64,000 nt of DNA from Firm-04 sp045596625 (GCA_045596625.1 JAZOCU010000054.1:248001-312000), one strand, 5' to 3'; positions 8,554 through 18,627 are shown, numbered from the stretch's first letter. Translations and numbers: made by a program. The notes: generated by a model not told the origin, from the letters alone.

Positions 8554-9530
8554 AAGGAAACCATCTGGTCATTCTGGATTTTGCAACTATGTGTTGCCGG
8601 CAGGAGCTCTCTCATGACTGCTTTTATGAGCTTGCCGATACTGTGGATTGCTATGCTCTGACCAAGCCGGAAGAAACCATCGCACGGATCGGAGATGCCG
8701 ATGCTGTCATCTGCAACAAGGTGCTCATCACTGCGGAGGTCATGGATGCCTGCCCCAATCTTCGCTATATCGGTCTGCTGGCAACCGGCTATAATAATGT
8801 GGATATTCCTGCAGCTGATGCAAGAGGGATTACCGTATGCAATGCCGGCAGCTATTCCACGGCTGCTGTTGCACAGATGGTCTTTGCATATATTCTGGAT
8901 CATTATTCCAAGGTCGCTCTATATAATACGGATGTCCGTCTGGGCAGCTGGATGCGATCTGAAACCTTTTCTTATTTCCCATACCCTACCATGGAACTCA
9001 TGGGAAAGACCCTTGCCATTATCGGCTATGGACATATCGGACAGACTGTTGCCAAAATCGGTGATGCCTTTGGTATGCGCGTGCTGATTGCAACCCGTAC
9101 CAAACCGGAACATTGCCCCTACCCGATCGTTCCGCTGCAAACCGCTTTTGCCGAGGCTGATGTACTGACGCTGCATTGCCCTTTAAATGAAGGCACAAAG
9201 GATCTGGTCAACCGTAATAATCTGCGTTTGATGAAATCAAATGCCATATTGATCAACACTTCCCGGGGCGGCGTAGTAATCGAGCAGGATCTGGCAGATG
9301 CACTCAAAGAAGATCGGATTGCCGGTGCCTATCTGGATGTGCTGGCAACGGAACCGATGTCGCCGGATACCCCATTATTCAAAGCGAAAAACTGTGTCAT
9401 TACGCCGCATATTGCTTGGGCACCCTTGGAAACCAGACATCGGCTGCTCTCGATTGTCAAGGAGAATTTATGTGCATTTTTAGAGGGTGCACCCCAAAAT
9501 GTGGTAAATCATCCGCAATCACAAATATGA
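8550..9530 (+). CDS. D-isomer-specific 2-hydroxyacid dehydrogenase
   Basis: 326 residues. NAD-binding motif GYGHIGQTVAKIG near residue 160, the catalytic Arg in NTSRGGVV, the Glu in ATEPM and the catalytic His in TPHIAW are all present, so the enzyme should be active. It reduces a 2-keto acid to a D-2-hydroxy acid with NAD(P)H. The LLATGYNNVD substrate-domain motif is closest to hydroxypyruvate/glyoxylate reductase-type members, but substrate cannot be fixed by eye. Start overlaps the upstream stop by 4 bases. Confidence 0.9.
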   Translation: MKGNHLVILDFATMCCRQELSHDCFYELADTVDCYALTKPEETIARIGDADAVICNKVLITAEVMDACPNLRYIGLLATGYNNVDIPAADARGITVCNAGSYSTAAVAQMVFAYILDHYSKVALYNTDVRLGSWMRSETFSYFPYPTMELMGKTLAIIGYGHIGQTVAKIGDAFGMRVLIATRTKPEHCPYPIVPLQTAFAEADVLTLHCPLNEGTKDLVNRNNLRLMKSNAILINTSRGGVVIEQDLADALKEDRIAGAYLDVLATEPMSPDTPLFKAKNCVITPHIAWAPLETRHRLLSIVKENLCAFLEGAPQNVVNHPQSQI

Positions 9531-9551
9531 CGGAAAAAGGAGTCCTGCCCC

Positions 9552-10364
9552 GTGAATAAAACGGTACAAAGCATAAAAAATCCTTCCGAGTGCAATCGCA
9601 TTGTAATAAAGCTCGGCACCTCAACGCTGACCCATCCCACCGGCCGTATGAATCTGCAGCGTTTCCATAATCTGGTGCGTGTACTTGCCGATCTGCATAA
9701 CGCCGGCAAAGAATTGATTTTAGTTTCCTCCGGTGCTGTCGGATTGGGCATCGGCAAGCTGGGACTAAGAGAACGTCCGACTGCTACTCCCGAAAAACAA
9801 GCCTGTGCCGCCGTTGGTCAATGTGAACTGATGTATCTCTATGATCGTCAGTTTTCCAATTACAGCGTTACGGTCGCACAAGTACTGCTGACCAAGGCTG
9901 TACTTAACAGCGATGGCGGTGTGAACGCAGGCAACTGTATGGCACAGCTCATTCAGATGGGTGTGATCCCCATTGTCAACGAAAACGATACCGTTGCCAT
10001 TGATGAGCTGGAACTGGAAATCGGTGAGAACGATTCGTTGGCTGCAATCGTAGCGAAAATTGCCCATGCTGACCTGCTTGTATTGATGAGCGATATCGAT
10101 GGCTTGTATTCTGCCGATCCCCATCGGGATGAAACAGCCCATCTGATCCCCGTTGTGGAAGAGATCAGTACCGAGATCGAACAGATCGCCGGCGGTGCCG
10201 GTACCCCTAATGGTACAGGCGGCATGGCAACAAAAATTGCGGCAGCGAAAATCGCCACCGCTGCCGGTATCGATATGATGATCGTCAATGGAGATCGCCC
10301 CGAAAATCTCTATGACCTGTTCAACGATCTGCCCATCGGCACCCGGTTTGTTGCAAAGCGTTAA
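9552..10364 (+). CDS. proB: Glutamate 5-kinase
   Basis: 270 residues, GTG start after GGAAAAAGGAG. It catalyses the first step of proline synthesis, ATP-dependent phosphorylation of glutamate. Amino-acid kinase motifs: VIKLGTSTLT, LVSSGAVGLG, NENDTVA, GTGGMATKI. The protein ends after the kinase domain, so the C-terminal PUA domain found in many proteobacterial ProB proteins is absent. Short ProB forms are common. proA follows after 104 bases. Confidence 0.95.
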   Translation: MNKTVQSIKNPSECNRIVIKLGTSTLTHPTGRMNLQRFHNLVRVLADLHNAGKELILVSSGAVGLGIGKLGLRERPTATPEKQACAAVGQCELMYLYDRQFSNYSVTVAQVLLTKAVLNSDGGVNAGNCMAQLIQMGVIPIVNENDTVAIDELELEIGENDSLAAIVAKIAHADLLVLMSDIDGLYSADPHRDETAHLIPVVEEISTEIEQIAGGAGTPNGTGGMATKIAAAKIATAAGIDMMIVNGDRPENLYDLFNDLPIGTRFVAKR

Positions 10365-10395
10365 GCCTTACAATATAAAACGCTCTTGCAGAATT

Positions 10396-10416
10396 ATGCC
10401 TGTCATGAGCAGGCAT
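10396..10416 (+). other. Hairpin between proB and proA
   Basis: ATGCCTG (10396-10402) pairs with CAGGCAT (10410-10416) over a 7-base loop. There is no T-run, so it is not a normal terminator. It may be a transcript-processing or stability element between the two proline genes. Confidence 0.35.
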
Positions 10417-10468
10417 CGCTGTGGATTTGATCATACATCAACATAAATGGAAGCAAAGGAGAATGCAT

Positions 10469-11722
10469 ATGGAACAGAATCATGTCATACAGCTTGGTCA
10501 GAACGCCAAGGCTGTAGAAACCATTGTCGCATCCGCATCCCCGAAGCAGAAGAATGATGCTCTGGCTGCGATTGCCGATGCGCTGATTGCACGTACCGAT
10601 GAAATCGTGGCGGCCAACAAAAAGGATCTGGATGCTGCGGTTGAAAACAATATGTCCAAGGCAATGCAGGATCGCTTGCTGCTGACACCCGAACGCATTG
10701 CAGGGATCGCAGATGGCGTTCGTAAACTGATCACTCTGGACGAAGTTGTGGGCAAGGTAGAAGAAGGCTTTGTTCGCCCCAATGGTCTGCGAATCCAGAA
10801 GACCCGTGTGCCGCTGGGCGTGATCGGTATTATTTTCGAAAGCCGCCCCAATGTGACTGTGGATGCTGCAACACTCTGCCTTAAGGCCGGCAATTGTGTC
10901 ATCCTGCGCGGCGGTAAAGAAGCCTTTTTCTCCAATGTCTGTCTGACCAATGTCATGCGAGAGGCGCTGGCTTCTGCCGGCTTGCCTGCCGATGCCGTAC
11001 AGCTTGTAATGGATCCTTCTCGTGAATCCGCCACTGCTCTCATGAAGCTTTCTCAATATCTGGATGTGCTGATTCCCCGAGGCGGCGCCGGTCTGATCAA
11101 TGCTGTGGTGCAGAATGCAACAGTTCCTGTCATTGAGACCGGTACCGGAAACTGCCATGTCTATGTGGATGCTTCCGCAGATTTGCAAATGGCTGTGGAG
11201 ATCATCAATAACGGAAAGACCCAACGTCCTTCCGTATGCAATGCAGTTGAATCGGTACTGATTCATCGTGAAGCAGCCAAGACACTGCTGCCCATGCTCA
11301 AAGCAAAACTGGATGCGCATTCCGTAGAGCTGCATGGCTGTGCATCTACTGCCGAGATCCTTGGTGATTGTATCATTCCTGCCGATGATACGGATTATGC
11401 CACTGAATATCTGGATTATAAGCTTGCGGTGCGGATCGTGGATTCGATCGATGAAGCAATGGCACATATCGCACGATATGGCACCAGACACAGCGAATGC
11501 ATCGTAACCCGCTCTCTGGAAAATGCCGAGCGCTTCCAGCGTGAAGTCGATGCCGCCGCTGTTTATGTCAATGCCTCTACGCGTTTCACGGATGGCGGCG
11601 AATTCGGATTTGGTGCGGAAATCGGTATTTCCACACAGAAACTCCATGCAAGAGGCCCTATGGGCCTTGCCGAGCTGACCACCGTCAAATATCTCATCAA
11701 CGGAAATGGTCAGATCCGCTGA
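10469..11722 (+). CDS. proA: Gamma-glutamyl phosphate reductase
   Basis: 417 residues from the ATG at 10469, placed 9 to 13 bases after AAAGGAG. An in-frame ATG two codons earlier is also possible. Aldehyde-dehydrogenase superfamily: the catalytic Cys lies in RPSVCNAVES, with VPLGVIGIIFESRPNVT and the late GEFGFGAEIGIST. It reduces gamma-glutamyl phosphate to the semialdehyde, following ProB in proline synthesis. Confidence 0.96.
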   Translation: MEQNHVIQLGQNAKAVETIVASASPKQKNDALAAIADALIARTDEIVAANKKDLDAAVENNMSKAMQDRLLLTPERIAGIADGVRKLITLDEVVGKVEEGFVRPNGLRIQKTRVPLGVIGIIFESRPNVTVDAATLCLKAGNCVILRGGKEAFFSNVCLTNVMREALASAGLPADAVQLVMDPSRESATALMKLSQYLDVLIPRGGAGLINAVVQNATVPVIETGTGNCHVYVDASADLQMAVEIINNGKTQRPSVCNAVESVLIHREAAKTLLPMLKAKLDAHSVELHGCASTAEILGDCIIPADDTDYATEYLDYKLAVRIVDSIDEAMAHIARYGTRHSECIVTRSLENAERFQREVDAAAVYVNASTRFTDGGEFGFGAEIGISTQKLHARGPMGLAELTTVKYLINGNGQIR

Positions 11723-11760
11723 GCGTTGCTGAAAGCCGAACAATCAACAAGGAGTCAACA

Positions 11761-12774
11761 ATGAACGATCAAGAGTTGTCGTCGCTGCTGGATTTTATCA
11801 AAACAGAAACAAAGGATCCCGCATCTAAGACAGCAAATCCGTCTTCCGACGTTTCGTCTGCGGCACCGATTTCAGAAACAGAATCTCCCTTGCCAAAAGA
11901 GAAAGCACCGTTCACAGAACGCAACATTCCGGCTGTACCCACAATCGCGGAAGATCACACCGATTCTTTACCGCCGCAATCGGATCCTGTGCCGAAGCCG
12001 TCTGAAAAACGGAAGCAGACCTTCCGGGAACTGCTGGATGAAACCATCGAAGAGCCTGTCATAGAAGCACCTGCTGCTTCTATCAGTGCAGAAAGCAAAA
12101 AACGAATCCGAGAAGCACTCTTAGGATTGGTTCTTGTCCTATTTGCTGTCATTGGCATTGTATTCTGCATTCAAAAGGCTGCTGACAGCATCAAAAACGG
12201 GCTCTCCAGAAAAACTGCCGAACAGGAACTGACAAAGGCAGTTGAACAAACTGTGCTGCCCTTAGTCGTGATGGACATTCCTCCGTTCTCTTCCTCGCAA
12301 GAGCTGGAGGAATCTCATCGGATCTCTGCTGCGATCTGGTCCATCATTGTACAGGATCAACTGCGTGATTATCCGGAATCCATGGGAATGTATACGGTCC
12401 CTGAAGGAGATATCACCGCACATGTGATTCAATTGTTTGGCAACGATGCACTTGCTGTACATCAGACCATCAGCTTCAGCAATGAAATACGGTTTTATTA
12501 TGACAGCGAAAATAAAGTCTATTACATAAACGAAGCCTCTGTTTTGTTTTCCTATCATCCCATCATCCGCAGCGTTCGAAAATCGGAGGACGATGAAAAC
12601 TGTCTGCTGGCAGAAGTGGCATATGCCGCTGAACAGCCAAGCTGGCGTGATGATCAGCCCGATGAAATTGCCAAGGTCGTAGAATTCACATTGTACCCCG
12701 AATCCGATGGTCACTACCGTATTGCCGGTATGCGGCAGCTTGTAGATGACGCTACGGAAAATGCGCCTTACTAA
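11761..12774 (+). CDS. Single-pass membrane protein of unknown function
   Basis: 337 residues, ATG after AAGGAG. The N-terminal ~115 residues are hydrophilic and rich in Pro, Ser and Glu (probably disordered and cytoplasmic). One membrane helix follows at about 121-142 (LGLVLVLFAVIGIVF). The ~190-residue soluble C-terminal domain, presumably extracellular, is mixed alpha/beta. No family recognised. It is the last gene before the terminator at 12781 and so probably the last member of this long run. Confidence 0.75.
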   Translation: MNDQELSSLLDFIKTETKDPASKTANPSSDVSSAAPISETESPLPKEKAPFTERNIPAVPTIAEDHTDSLPPQSDPVPKPSEKRKQTFRELLDETIEEPVIEAPAASISAESKKRIREALLGLVLVLFAVIGIVFCIQKAADSIKNGLSRKTAEQELTKAVEQTVLPLVVMDIPPFSSSQELEESHRISAAIWSIIVQDQLRDYPESMGMYTVPEGDITAHVIQLFGNDALAVHQTISFSNEIRFYYDSENKVYYINEASVLFSYHPIIRSVRKSEDDENCLLAEVAYAAEQPSWRDDQPDEIAKVVEFTLYPESDGHYRIAGMRQLVDDATENAPY

Positions 12775-12780
12775 AATATA

Positions 12781-12820
12781 AAAGCAGAAGCCTCTTCCAA
12801 AGAAGAGACTTCTGCTTTTT
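12781..12820. terminator. Bidirectional terminator between converging genes
   Basis: AAAGCAGAAG pairs with CTTCTGCTTT, with an inner CTCTT/AAGAG stem and a short loop. T-rich sequence follows on both strands. It lies between the plus-strand run ending at 12774 and the minus-strand gene ending at 12834. Confidence 0.85.
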
Positions 12821-12833
12821 GTTTTCGATGTTG

Positions 12834-14192
12834 TTATTGCGCGTTCGTTTGCGGCTGTGATGAAGGAGCTTGCTCCTTGGCAGAAATGGTGGGGGCTTGA
12901 GAAATATCCTCCAACAGGATCAGATGCTGAATATATTGGCTATCGGATTCCGGTTCATCAAACAAGCCCGATTGCAGCGGCTTTGGCGTAACGCAAAGCT
13001 CATCACGCAAAAATTCTTCAGGCAGATCCCGCTCCTGCAAGCGCTCAGAGACCAGCTCCTTGATCAAATGGTAGATCACAGCAAATACCGGCACTCCAAT
13101 TGCCATTCCCACCAGACCGAACAAACCGCCGCCTAAAAGACAGGCAAACAGTTCCCAGAATGCCGGCAGACCGATCGACCCGCCAACGATACGAGGATCC
13201 AGGATATTGCAGTCAAACTGCTGCAAACACAAAATGAAAATCGCAAAGTACAACGCCTTCATCGGATTCTCCATCAGTACCAGCAGGATACAAGGGATCG
13301 CACCCAGAATCGGGCCGAAAAAAGGAATCATATTGGTAACACCTACGATCACAGTGATCAGCACCGCATAGGGCATATCCATGATCAGCATTCCCAGAAA
13401 ACATAAAAAACCAATGATGATCGAATCCACCAGCTTACCCAGCACCGCTGTGCCAAAGGTTTTATTGGCTATGCGCATCCGATCGTTGATCCAGAATGCA
13501 GTTTTGGGTTTTATCAGTGCAAAAAGGATCTGCTTAAATTGTCTGCCGAAGCGCTCCTTGCTGATCAGCAGATAAACTGCAATAATAAAACCGATCAGAA
13601 CATTATACACAAAGCCCAATGTACCGGCAGCGCCCGTGGCAATCAACGAAAAGATCTTTGTCGAGGTATCCACAGTATCGGTATTTGCCATGTCTTCTTG
13701 CATACGCTCTGCGAATTGGCTCAGATAATAGCTGATATAATTATCGGCAGAAAGCAGTTCTTCGGTCCATCGTGTCAATGTATCCAGATACTGCGGAATA
13801 TGGTTGAGCAATGTAGAAATGCCGGCAATCACCTCAGAAGATGTTGCAATGATCAATCCGGCAATGGAGGCCACAAACACCAGCACGACCACGAATGAAC
13901 TGACCGCACGTGCAGCAGTACGATAGGTCTGCTCTTTTTTGAAGATCCTCGACAGCGGCTTGCGCAGTCGTTTGTCAAGCCATGTAGCCGGCGGATTCAA
14001 CAAATAGGCAAAAACCGCACCTGCAATCACAGGTCCAAGCGCAGAAAGGATCTTGCTGAAAAACTTCAGAACATATCGAAAATGAATCAGAATAAAGGTA
14101 AACAGAATACAGCCGCAAAGCACCAGCAGCAACGTCCAAGGGCGCATTTGTGAAAGTATGATCGGCTCGCGGCGCGGCTTTTTTTCAGACAT
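12834..14192 (-). CDS. AI-2E family transporter-like membrane protein
   Basis: 452 residues from the ATG at 14192 (GGAGG 8 bases upstream), in preference to one three codons earlier. About eight membrane segments with the family's C-terminal features: LVDSIIIGFLCFLGM, the GVTNMIPFFGPILGAIP segment and FGLVGMAIGVPVFAV. A ~75-residue hydrophilic tail follows. The family name comes from a proposed autoinducer-2 exporter; other members are ion antiporters or of unknown role, so the substrate is open. The gene is 39 bases downstream of the LRR genes and may share their transcript. Confidence 0.9.
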   Translation of the reverse strand: MSEKKPRREPIILSQMRPWTLLLVLCGCILFTFILIHFRYVLKFFSKILSALGPVIAGAVFAYLLNPPATWLDKRLRKPLSRIFKKEQTYRTAARAVSSFVVVLVFVASIAGLIIATSSEVIAGISTLLNHIPQYLDTLTRWTEELLSADNYISYYLSQFAERMQEDMANTDTVDTSTKIFSLIATGAAGTLGFVYNVLIGFIIAVYLLISKERFGRQFKQILFALIKPKTAFWINDRMRIANKTFGTAVLGKLVDSIIIGFLCFLGMLIMDMPYAVLITVIVGVTNMIPFFGPILGAIPCILLVLMENPMKALYFAIFILCLQQFDCNILDPRIVGGSIGLPAFWELFACLLGGGLFGLVGMAIGVPVFAVIYHLIKELVSERLQERDLPEEFLRDELCVTPKPLQSGLFDEPESDSQYIQHLILLEDISQAPTISAKEQAPSSQPQTNAQ

Positions 14193-14231
14193 GATATGCA
14201 CCTCCGCACAAAGTGGGCAGCATTCGTTCTT

Positions 14232-15878
14232 TTATTGTTCTTCTTCCTTTGCAGAAACATCCGCCGATCCTTCCGTATCCGGAGCTTCTTCTGTTTCTGT
14301 CTGCTCAGTCTGTTCTTCTTCCTCAATGACAAAGCCATAGCTGCGATCAAAAGGGTCGCCTTCCTCGTCATCACCCAGAATACTGGAATAGCTCGCATCC
14401 TGTATTGCATCGGGATCTGTCAGCTTGCTTTCATCCACAGCGCCCTCAGCAGCCAGCGTCGCTGCTTTACGCTTTTTGTAATCCAGCACAAATACAATGA
14501 CTGCACCGATCACCAGAATGCCGCTGACGATCCCCATCACCAATACGATCGGGAAATTGGTCTGACGAAATTTTACATCGAATTTTCTCGCATATGTTTT
14601 CGCTGCGGAACGAGAATGTCCGTGCATAATAAAATCCTTTTGCAGTACGAGTTCGGAATCTGATCCCGATTCGGTATTGGCGGCCAGATATCCAAATGCA
14701 TAATCTCCGATCGCAGTAACCGTTGTAGGAACACTGATCTCCTTCATGGCACTGCAATCGCTGAAGGCATAAGCGCCAATGCTTGCGACCGATGCAGGAA
14801 TCGTGATATCCGTGAGTGCAGTACAGTGATAAAAAGCATATTCTCCAATGGCAGTGATCGTATCGGGAATCGTAAACGACTTGAGTGCTGTACAGTCTGC
14901 AAATACACTGTTATCAATCACGGTGATCTTTTCCGGCAAAGAAATGGTTTCCAATACAAGGCAATCGGAAAATGCACCTTCCCGAATGGTAGTAAGGGAC
15001 TCGGGCAAGACGATTTCCTTCAGATGGATTGCACCGGACATGGCATAATAGCTGATCTCCGATACACCCTCCGGCACGGTATAGTGCTCGGCAGGATTGC
15101 CTCCCGGATATAACAGCAGCGTAGTTTGCTCGGCATCCATCAGCACGCCGTCCTCAGTGGATATATAGGTTGTGTTATCTTCCTCCACTGAAATGGATTG
15201 CAGCTTTGCACAAGCCAGCACAGATAGCGGCGCAATTTCCTTTACGGAAGCGGGGATATTCAGCTCAGTCAGCTCATAACAGCCTACAAATGCAAAGTTT
15301 TCGATGGCTTGCAAATTTTCGGGCAATGTGATTTCCGATAACGAAAGATTATAATAGAAGCAATAGCCCGGCAAGCGCTCCAGAGCGGAAGGTAATGTGA
15401 GCTCTTTCAGTCCGATACAATATGCAAAGGTATAAGCACCCAGCGCAGTCAGATGATCGGGAAGCACCAATTCGGTCAATGAACCGCAGTTGTAAAATAC
15501 CGCATCACCCAAAGATGTTACACTGTCGGGGATCACGATCGAGGTCAGACCGGTACAATTGGTAAAGGCACCATCTCCAATCTCCTTGATGCCCTCTTCA
15601 ATTTTAATCTCTGTGAGCTTTGTACAATCCGCAAAAGCAGAATCGCCAATAGACAGGATCGGATAACCACTGATATTATCGTGAATAGTGATCGAGGTCG
15701 CACTTTTTTCGCAGCCAACAATACTGACGCCGCCATCAACATAAGCATAGGTGAGTACGTTATTGGTAAATGTTTCTCCATTCTCTGCTGCAGCGGCAGG
15801 CATGATGCCAACAGCACTAAGCATCATAACCGCAGCTGCTCCAAGCGCAGCAATAGAAGAACACCATTTGCATTTCAT
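14232..15878 (-). CDS. BspA-type leucine-rich repeat surface protein with acidic cytoplasmic tail
   Basis: 548 residues from the ATG at 15878 (AGGAGG upstream). Signal peptide at about 1-32 (ending PAAAA), then about a dozen BspA/LRR_5 repeats of ~23 residues following IGDxAFxxCxxLTxIxIPxxV. A YA..F.V.F cap precedes a membrane helix (about 447-470, IVLVMGIVSGILVIGAVIVF). The last ~80 residues are very acidic and should lie in the cytoplasm. BspA repeats commonly mediate adhesion or protein binding. It is the third of three tandem paralogues in transcription order, 19 bases from its neighbour. Confidence 0.9.
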   Translation of the reverse strand: MKCKWCSSIAALGAAAVMMLSAVGIMPAAAAENGETFTNNVLTYAYVDGGVSIVGCEKSATSITIHDNISGYPILSIGDSAFADCTKLTEIKIEEGIKEIGDGAFTNCTGLTSIVIPDSVTSLGDAVFYNCGSLTELVLPDHLTALGAYTFAYCIGLKELTLPSALERLPGYCFYYNLSLSEITLPENLQAIENFAFVGCYELTELNIPASVKEIAPLSVLACAKLQSISVEEDNTTYISTEDGVLMDAEQTTLLLYPGGNPAEHYTVPEGVSEISYYAMSGAIHLKEIVLPESLTTIREGAFSDCLVLETISLPEKITVIDNSVFADCTALKSFTIPDTITAIGEYAFYHCTALTDITIPASVASIGAYAFSDCSAMKEISVPTTVTAIGDYAFGYLAANTESGSDSELVLQKDFIMHGHSRSAAKTYARKFDVKFRQTNFPIVLVMGIVSGILVIGAVIVFVLDYKKRKAATLAAEGAVDESKLTDPDAIQDASYSSILGDDEEGDPFDRSYGFVIEEEEQTEQTETEEAPDTEGSADVSAKEEEQ

Positions 15879-15897
15879 GATAATCTGCCTCCTAAAA

Positions 15898-17325
15898 TTA
15901 TTTGGAACCCGGCTTTTTTCGGGGCACCGGTTTTCCTTTGTTCGGTCCTGCACCAATGCGAATACAATTTCTGCGCCGGATCACGATTACCGTAATCACA
16001 ATCCCAACGATCAGCACTGCACATATTATTCCTAAGATCAGACCAAGTTTCGAGTTGCTTCGATACGAAACATCATATGTTTTGGCATAGTCCATTCCCG
16101 CTGAGCCTACGATCACCCGCATGCGAAAGCCTTTGATCTTTTTCAGCTCCTGTGTATCTTGATCGTAATGATAGCCCATAGCATACTCACCGATCTTTTC
16201 GACAGCAGAAGGGATCGAAAGGGATTTGAGCGCATCGCAGCTTGCAAAGCAATAGGCACCGATCTCAGTGACTGTTTCGGGAATTGCGATCTCGGAAAGC
16301 GAACTGCAATAGGCAAAGGTTGCCTGTTCCAGTGTTTCCAGCGTCGGCGGCAACGTGATTTGCTCTAATGCAGTACAGAAATAAAAGGCATCTTCTCCGA
16401 TCGCAATGACATCGTTCAGATCGATCTGTTTCAGTGCCGTCGTACCAACAAACGACCATCCCTCCAGCATTGCGACACCATCGGGCACAACATAGGCTGC
16501 ATCCGTTTTCCCGCCGGGATATTTAATAAGTGTTGTTTTTTCGTAATCAAACAACACACCGTCTATATCACAATATGCAGCATTGTCTTTGGCGACACGA
16601 ATCTCTGTCAATGCATCACAGCCATCAAACACATACGATCCCAATGTTTTCAAAGAAGCAGGCAGAGTAACCGTGGTGATCTGATTCCAATAATAAAATG
16701 CCATATCACCGATTGCGTTCACTGTTTCAGGCAGGATCAGCTCCGGAATATTCTGTGCGCCATAAAATGCCTGTGCTTCAATGGTTTCCAATGCAAAAGG
16801 CCATGTGATCTCCCGCAATGCGGTGCAATAGGCAAAGCAGGAATCGGGGATCACTGTGATCTTTTCCGGCAGCCAAATCTCCTCAAGGGAACTGCATTGA
16901 TAAAAAGCACTTTGACCCAGCGCAGTCAATGCAGCAGGCAATTCCGCATATTTCAGCTTTGTACAGCCATAAAATGCGCCATCCCCAATTGCAGTTACCG
17001 TTTTCGGAAACCGTACGCCGGTAATCTTGGCGCAGTTATAAAATGCTCCCTCACCGATAGAAATCACAGGCAGCTTATCCAGTTCATCGGGAATCGTTAA
17101 CTCGCCGCTCATTTCATCAGAACAATCGGTAACGATCACGCCGGCATCTCCATCGTTATAGCCAAAGGTAATATAAGAACCATTGATGGTATACATACCC
17201 ATATTATCATATTCCATCAGATTCTGAACAGCGTCGTCTTCCTCAGCAAAACAAAATCCGGAGAAGAGTGTCGCTGCTTGTATTGCCGTTATCAAAACTG
17301 CAGCGATTCGGAATCCTCGTTTCAT
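15898..17325 (-). CDS. BspA-type leucine-rich repeat surface protein with basic tail
   Basis: 475 residues. The ATG at 17325 is chosen over the in-frame GTG three codons upstream because the AAGG site is well placed for it. Signal peptide at ~1-27. LRR_5 repeats of the IGDGAFYGCTKLKYAELP kind follow, then a membrane helix near 420-445 (LGLILGIICAVLIVGIVITV) and a short strongly basic tail (RRRN ... RKKPGSK). The basic tail contrasts with the acidic tail of the neighbouring paralogue. The gap to the upstream paralogue is 10 bases. Confidence 0.9.
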   Translation of the reverse strand: MKRGFRIAAVLITAIQAATLFSGFCFAEEDDAVQNLMEYDNMGMYTINGSYITFGYNDGDAGVIVTDCSDEMSGELTIPDELDKLPVISIGEGAFYNCAKITGVRFPKTVTAIGDGAFYGCTKLKYAELPAALTALGQSAFYQCSSLEEIWLPEKITVIPDSCFAYCTALREITWPFALETIEAQAFYGAQNIPELILPETVNAIGDMAFYYWNQITTVTLPASLKTLGSYVFDGCDALTEIRVAKDNAAYCDIDGVLFDYEKTTLIKYPGGKTDAAYVVPDGVAMLEGWSFVGTTALKQIDLNDVIAIGEDAFYFCTALEQITLPPTLETLEQATFAYCSSLSEIAIPETVTEIGAYCFASCDALKSLSIPSAVEKIGEYAMGYHYDQDTQELKKIKGFRMRVIVGSAGMDYAKTYDVSYRSNSKLGLILGIICAVLIVGIVITVIVIRRRNCIRIGAGPNKGKPVPRKKPGSK

Positions 17326-17335
17326 AAAAGACACC

Positions 17336-18517
17336 TTATTTCTTTTTGATCCAGATCACACCGACTACGATCACCGCGATCAACGCCATTACGGAAATCA
17401 CCAAGCCCACAATCCGAAGCGGTGTCAGCTCAGAGAGAAACGATGGCGAAGAAGTCGTCGTCGTAACAGTGACAGACTGGCTGTTGGAATTGGTATCTGT
17501 TTGCTTGGTTTCCTCATCCAAGACAATAAAAGTAAAGACATTTCCGTTTTCGGTATCAGTTGCATATTGCTCTGCCACAGTACCTTTATAGCCACGGATC
17601 ACAAACGATTCATCCGCATACAGCTGTTCTGTGTAATCCAGCTTCCAGCCAAAAGCAGAAAAATCAATGGAAGTGACCGTTTTCGGAACCGTGATCTCCG
17701 TCATTTTTGTATTGGCAAAGGTTGCTTCTCCAATGGTCGTGCAGCTCTCAGGAATCGTAAACTCCGTTAAAGCGGTGCAGGCAAAAGTACTGTCTCCGAT
17801 TCTTTTGATGGTATTGGGCAATGTAATATCATCCAGACTCAAGCAACGGAAAAACAGAAAATCCTCAAGCTGCGTCACAGATTCGGGGATCTCCACATGA
17901 TTGAGCTGAGGACATTCGGCAAACGCCCATGCACCGATCTGCTCCAGACTATCGGGAAGCTGAATGGTAGTCAGAGAACGGGAATAGGCAAATGCCACAT
18001 AGCCAATATCATATACGCCATCGGGAACCACCACATCCACAGGATCTCGTCCGATGGGATAGCGCACCAGATAGGTGCCGTCTTCCGCATAAAGCACGCC
18101 ATCAATACTTTCAAAATATGGATTGCCTTCCGCAACATAAAAATTCTTCAAGGCACTGCAATCGGCAAATGTAGCCATACCGATTCCCACCATCTGGCGA
18201 GGCAATGTTACCTCCTGCAGCATATAGCTCTGCACAAAGGCATTGTCTCCCAGCGCCACAACAGGCAGTCCGTCAATGGTTTCCGGCAGAACAAGCGTCG
18301 TCTCATTGCCGGTATAGGATTCAATGCAGGCAGCCTTTTTATTATTGTTCTCCACACTCAGCATCAGACTATATGTATAATCTCCGCTGGTAAAGATCTC
18401 CAATTCCTCATCAGAATCTGTGTCAGCCCATACAGATGCTGTCGTGCAGCCAATGCTCAATAATGCAGCGGCAAAAGCGGTACCTTTCCGCAGGATAGCA
18501 AATACATTTTTCTTCAT
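17336..18517 (-). CDS. BspA-type leucine-rich repeat surface protein, short tail
   Basis: 393 residues from the ATG at 18517 (AAGGAG upstream). Signal peptide ~1-31 (ending ASVWA). Fewer LRR_5 repeats than its two paralogues, a YA..NVFTF cap, and a Ser/Thr-rich spacer of ~20 residues. A C-terminal helix (~366-389) ends in only WIKKK, so there is practically no cytoplasmic tail. It is the first of the triplet. I see no clear promoter between it and glmS (18518-18627), so read-through from glmS is possible. Confidence 0.9.
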   Translation of the reverse strand: MKKNVFAILRKGTAFAAALLSIGCTTASVWADTDSDEELEIFTSGDYTYSLMLSVENNNKKAACIESYTGNETTLVLPETIDGLPVVALGDNAFVQSYMLQEVTLPRQMVGIGMATFADCSALKNFYVAEGNPYFESIDGVLYAEDGTYLVRYPIGRDPVDVVVPDGVYDIGYVAFAYSRSLTTIQLPDSLEQIGAWAFAECPQLNHVEIPESVTQLEDFLFFRCLSLDDITLPNTIKRIGDSTFACTALTEFTIPESCTTIGEATFANTKMTEITVPKTVTSIDFSAFGWKLDYTEQLYADESFVIRGYKGTVAEQYATDTENGNVFTFIVLDEETKQTDTNSNSQSVTVTTTTSSPSFLSELTPLRIVGLVISVMALIAVIVVGVIWIKKK

Positions 18518-18627
18518 AACCAGTCGCTCCTTGTGAAATTTGAAATAAAAAGGGCGAAAACGAGGGCATTCTTCACCCATGTTTCCACCCCAAAACGCAG
18601 TCAGTGTCCCCTCACATACTGCGATCC

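Noticed and set aside
10403..11743. 446-codon open frame on the minus strand
   Set aside because: It lies antisense to proA, has no ribosome binding site, and its translation is rich in Cys, His and Gln as expected of a shadow frame.
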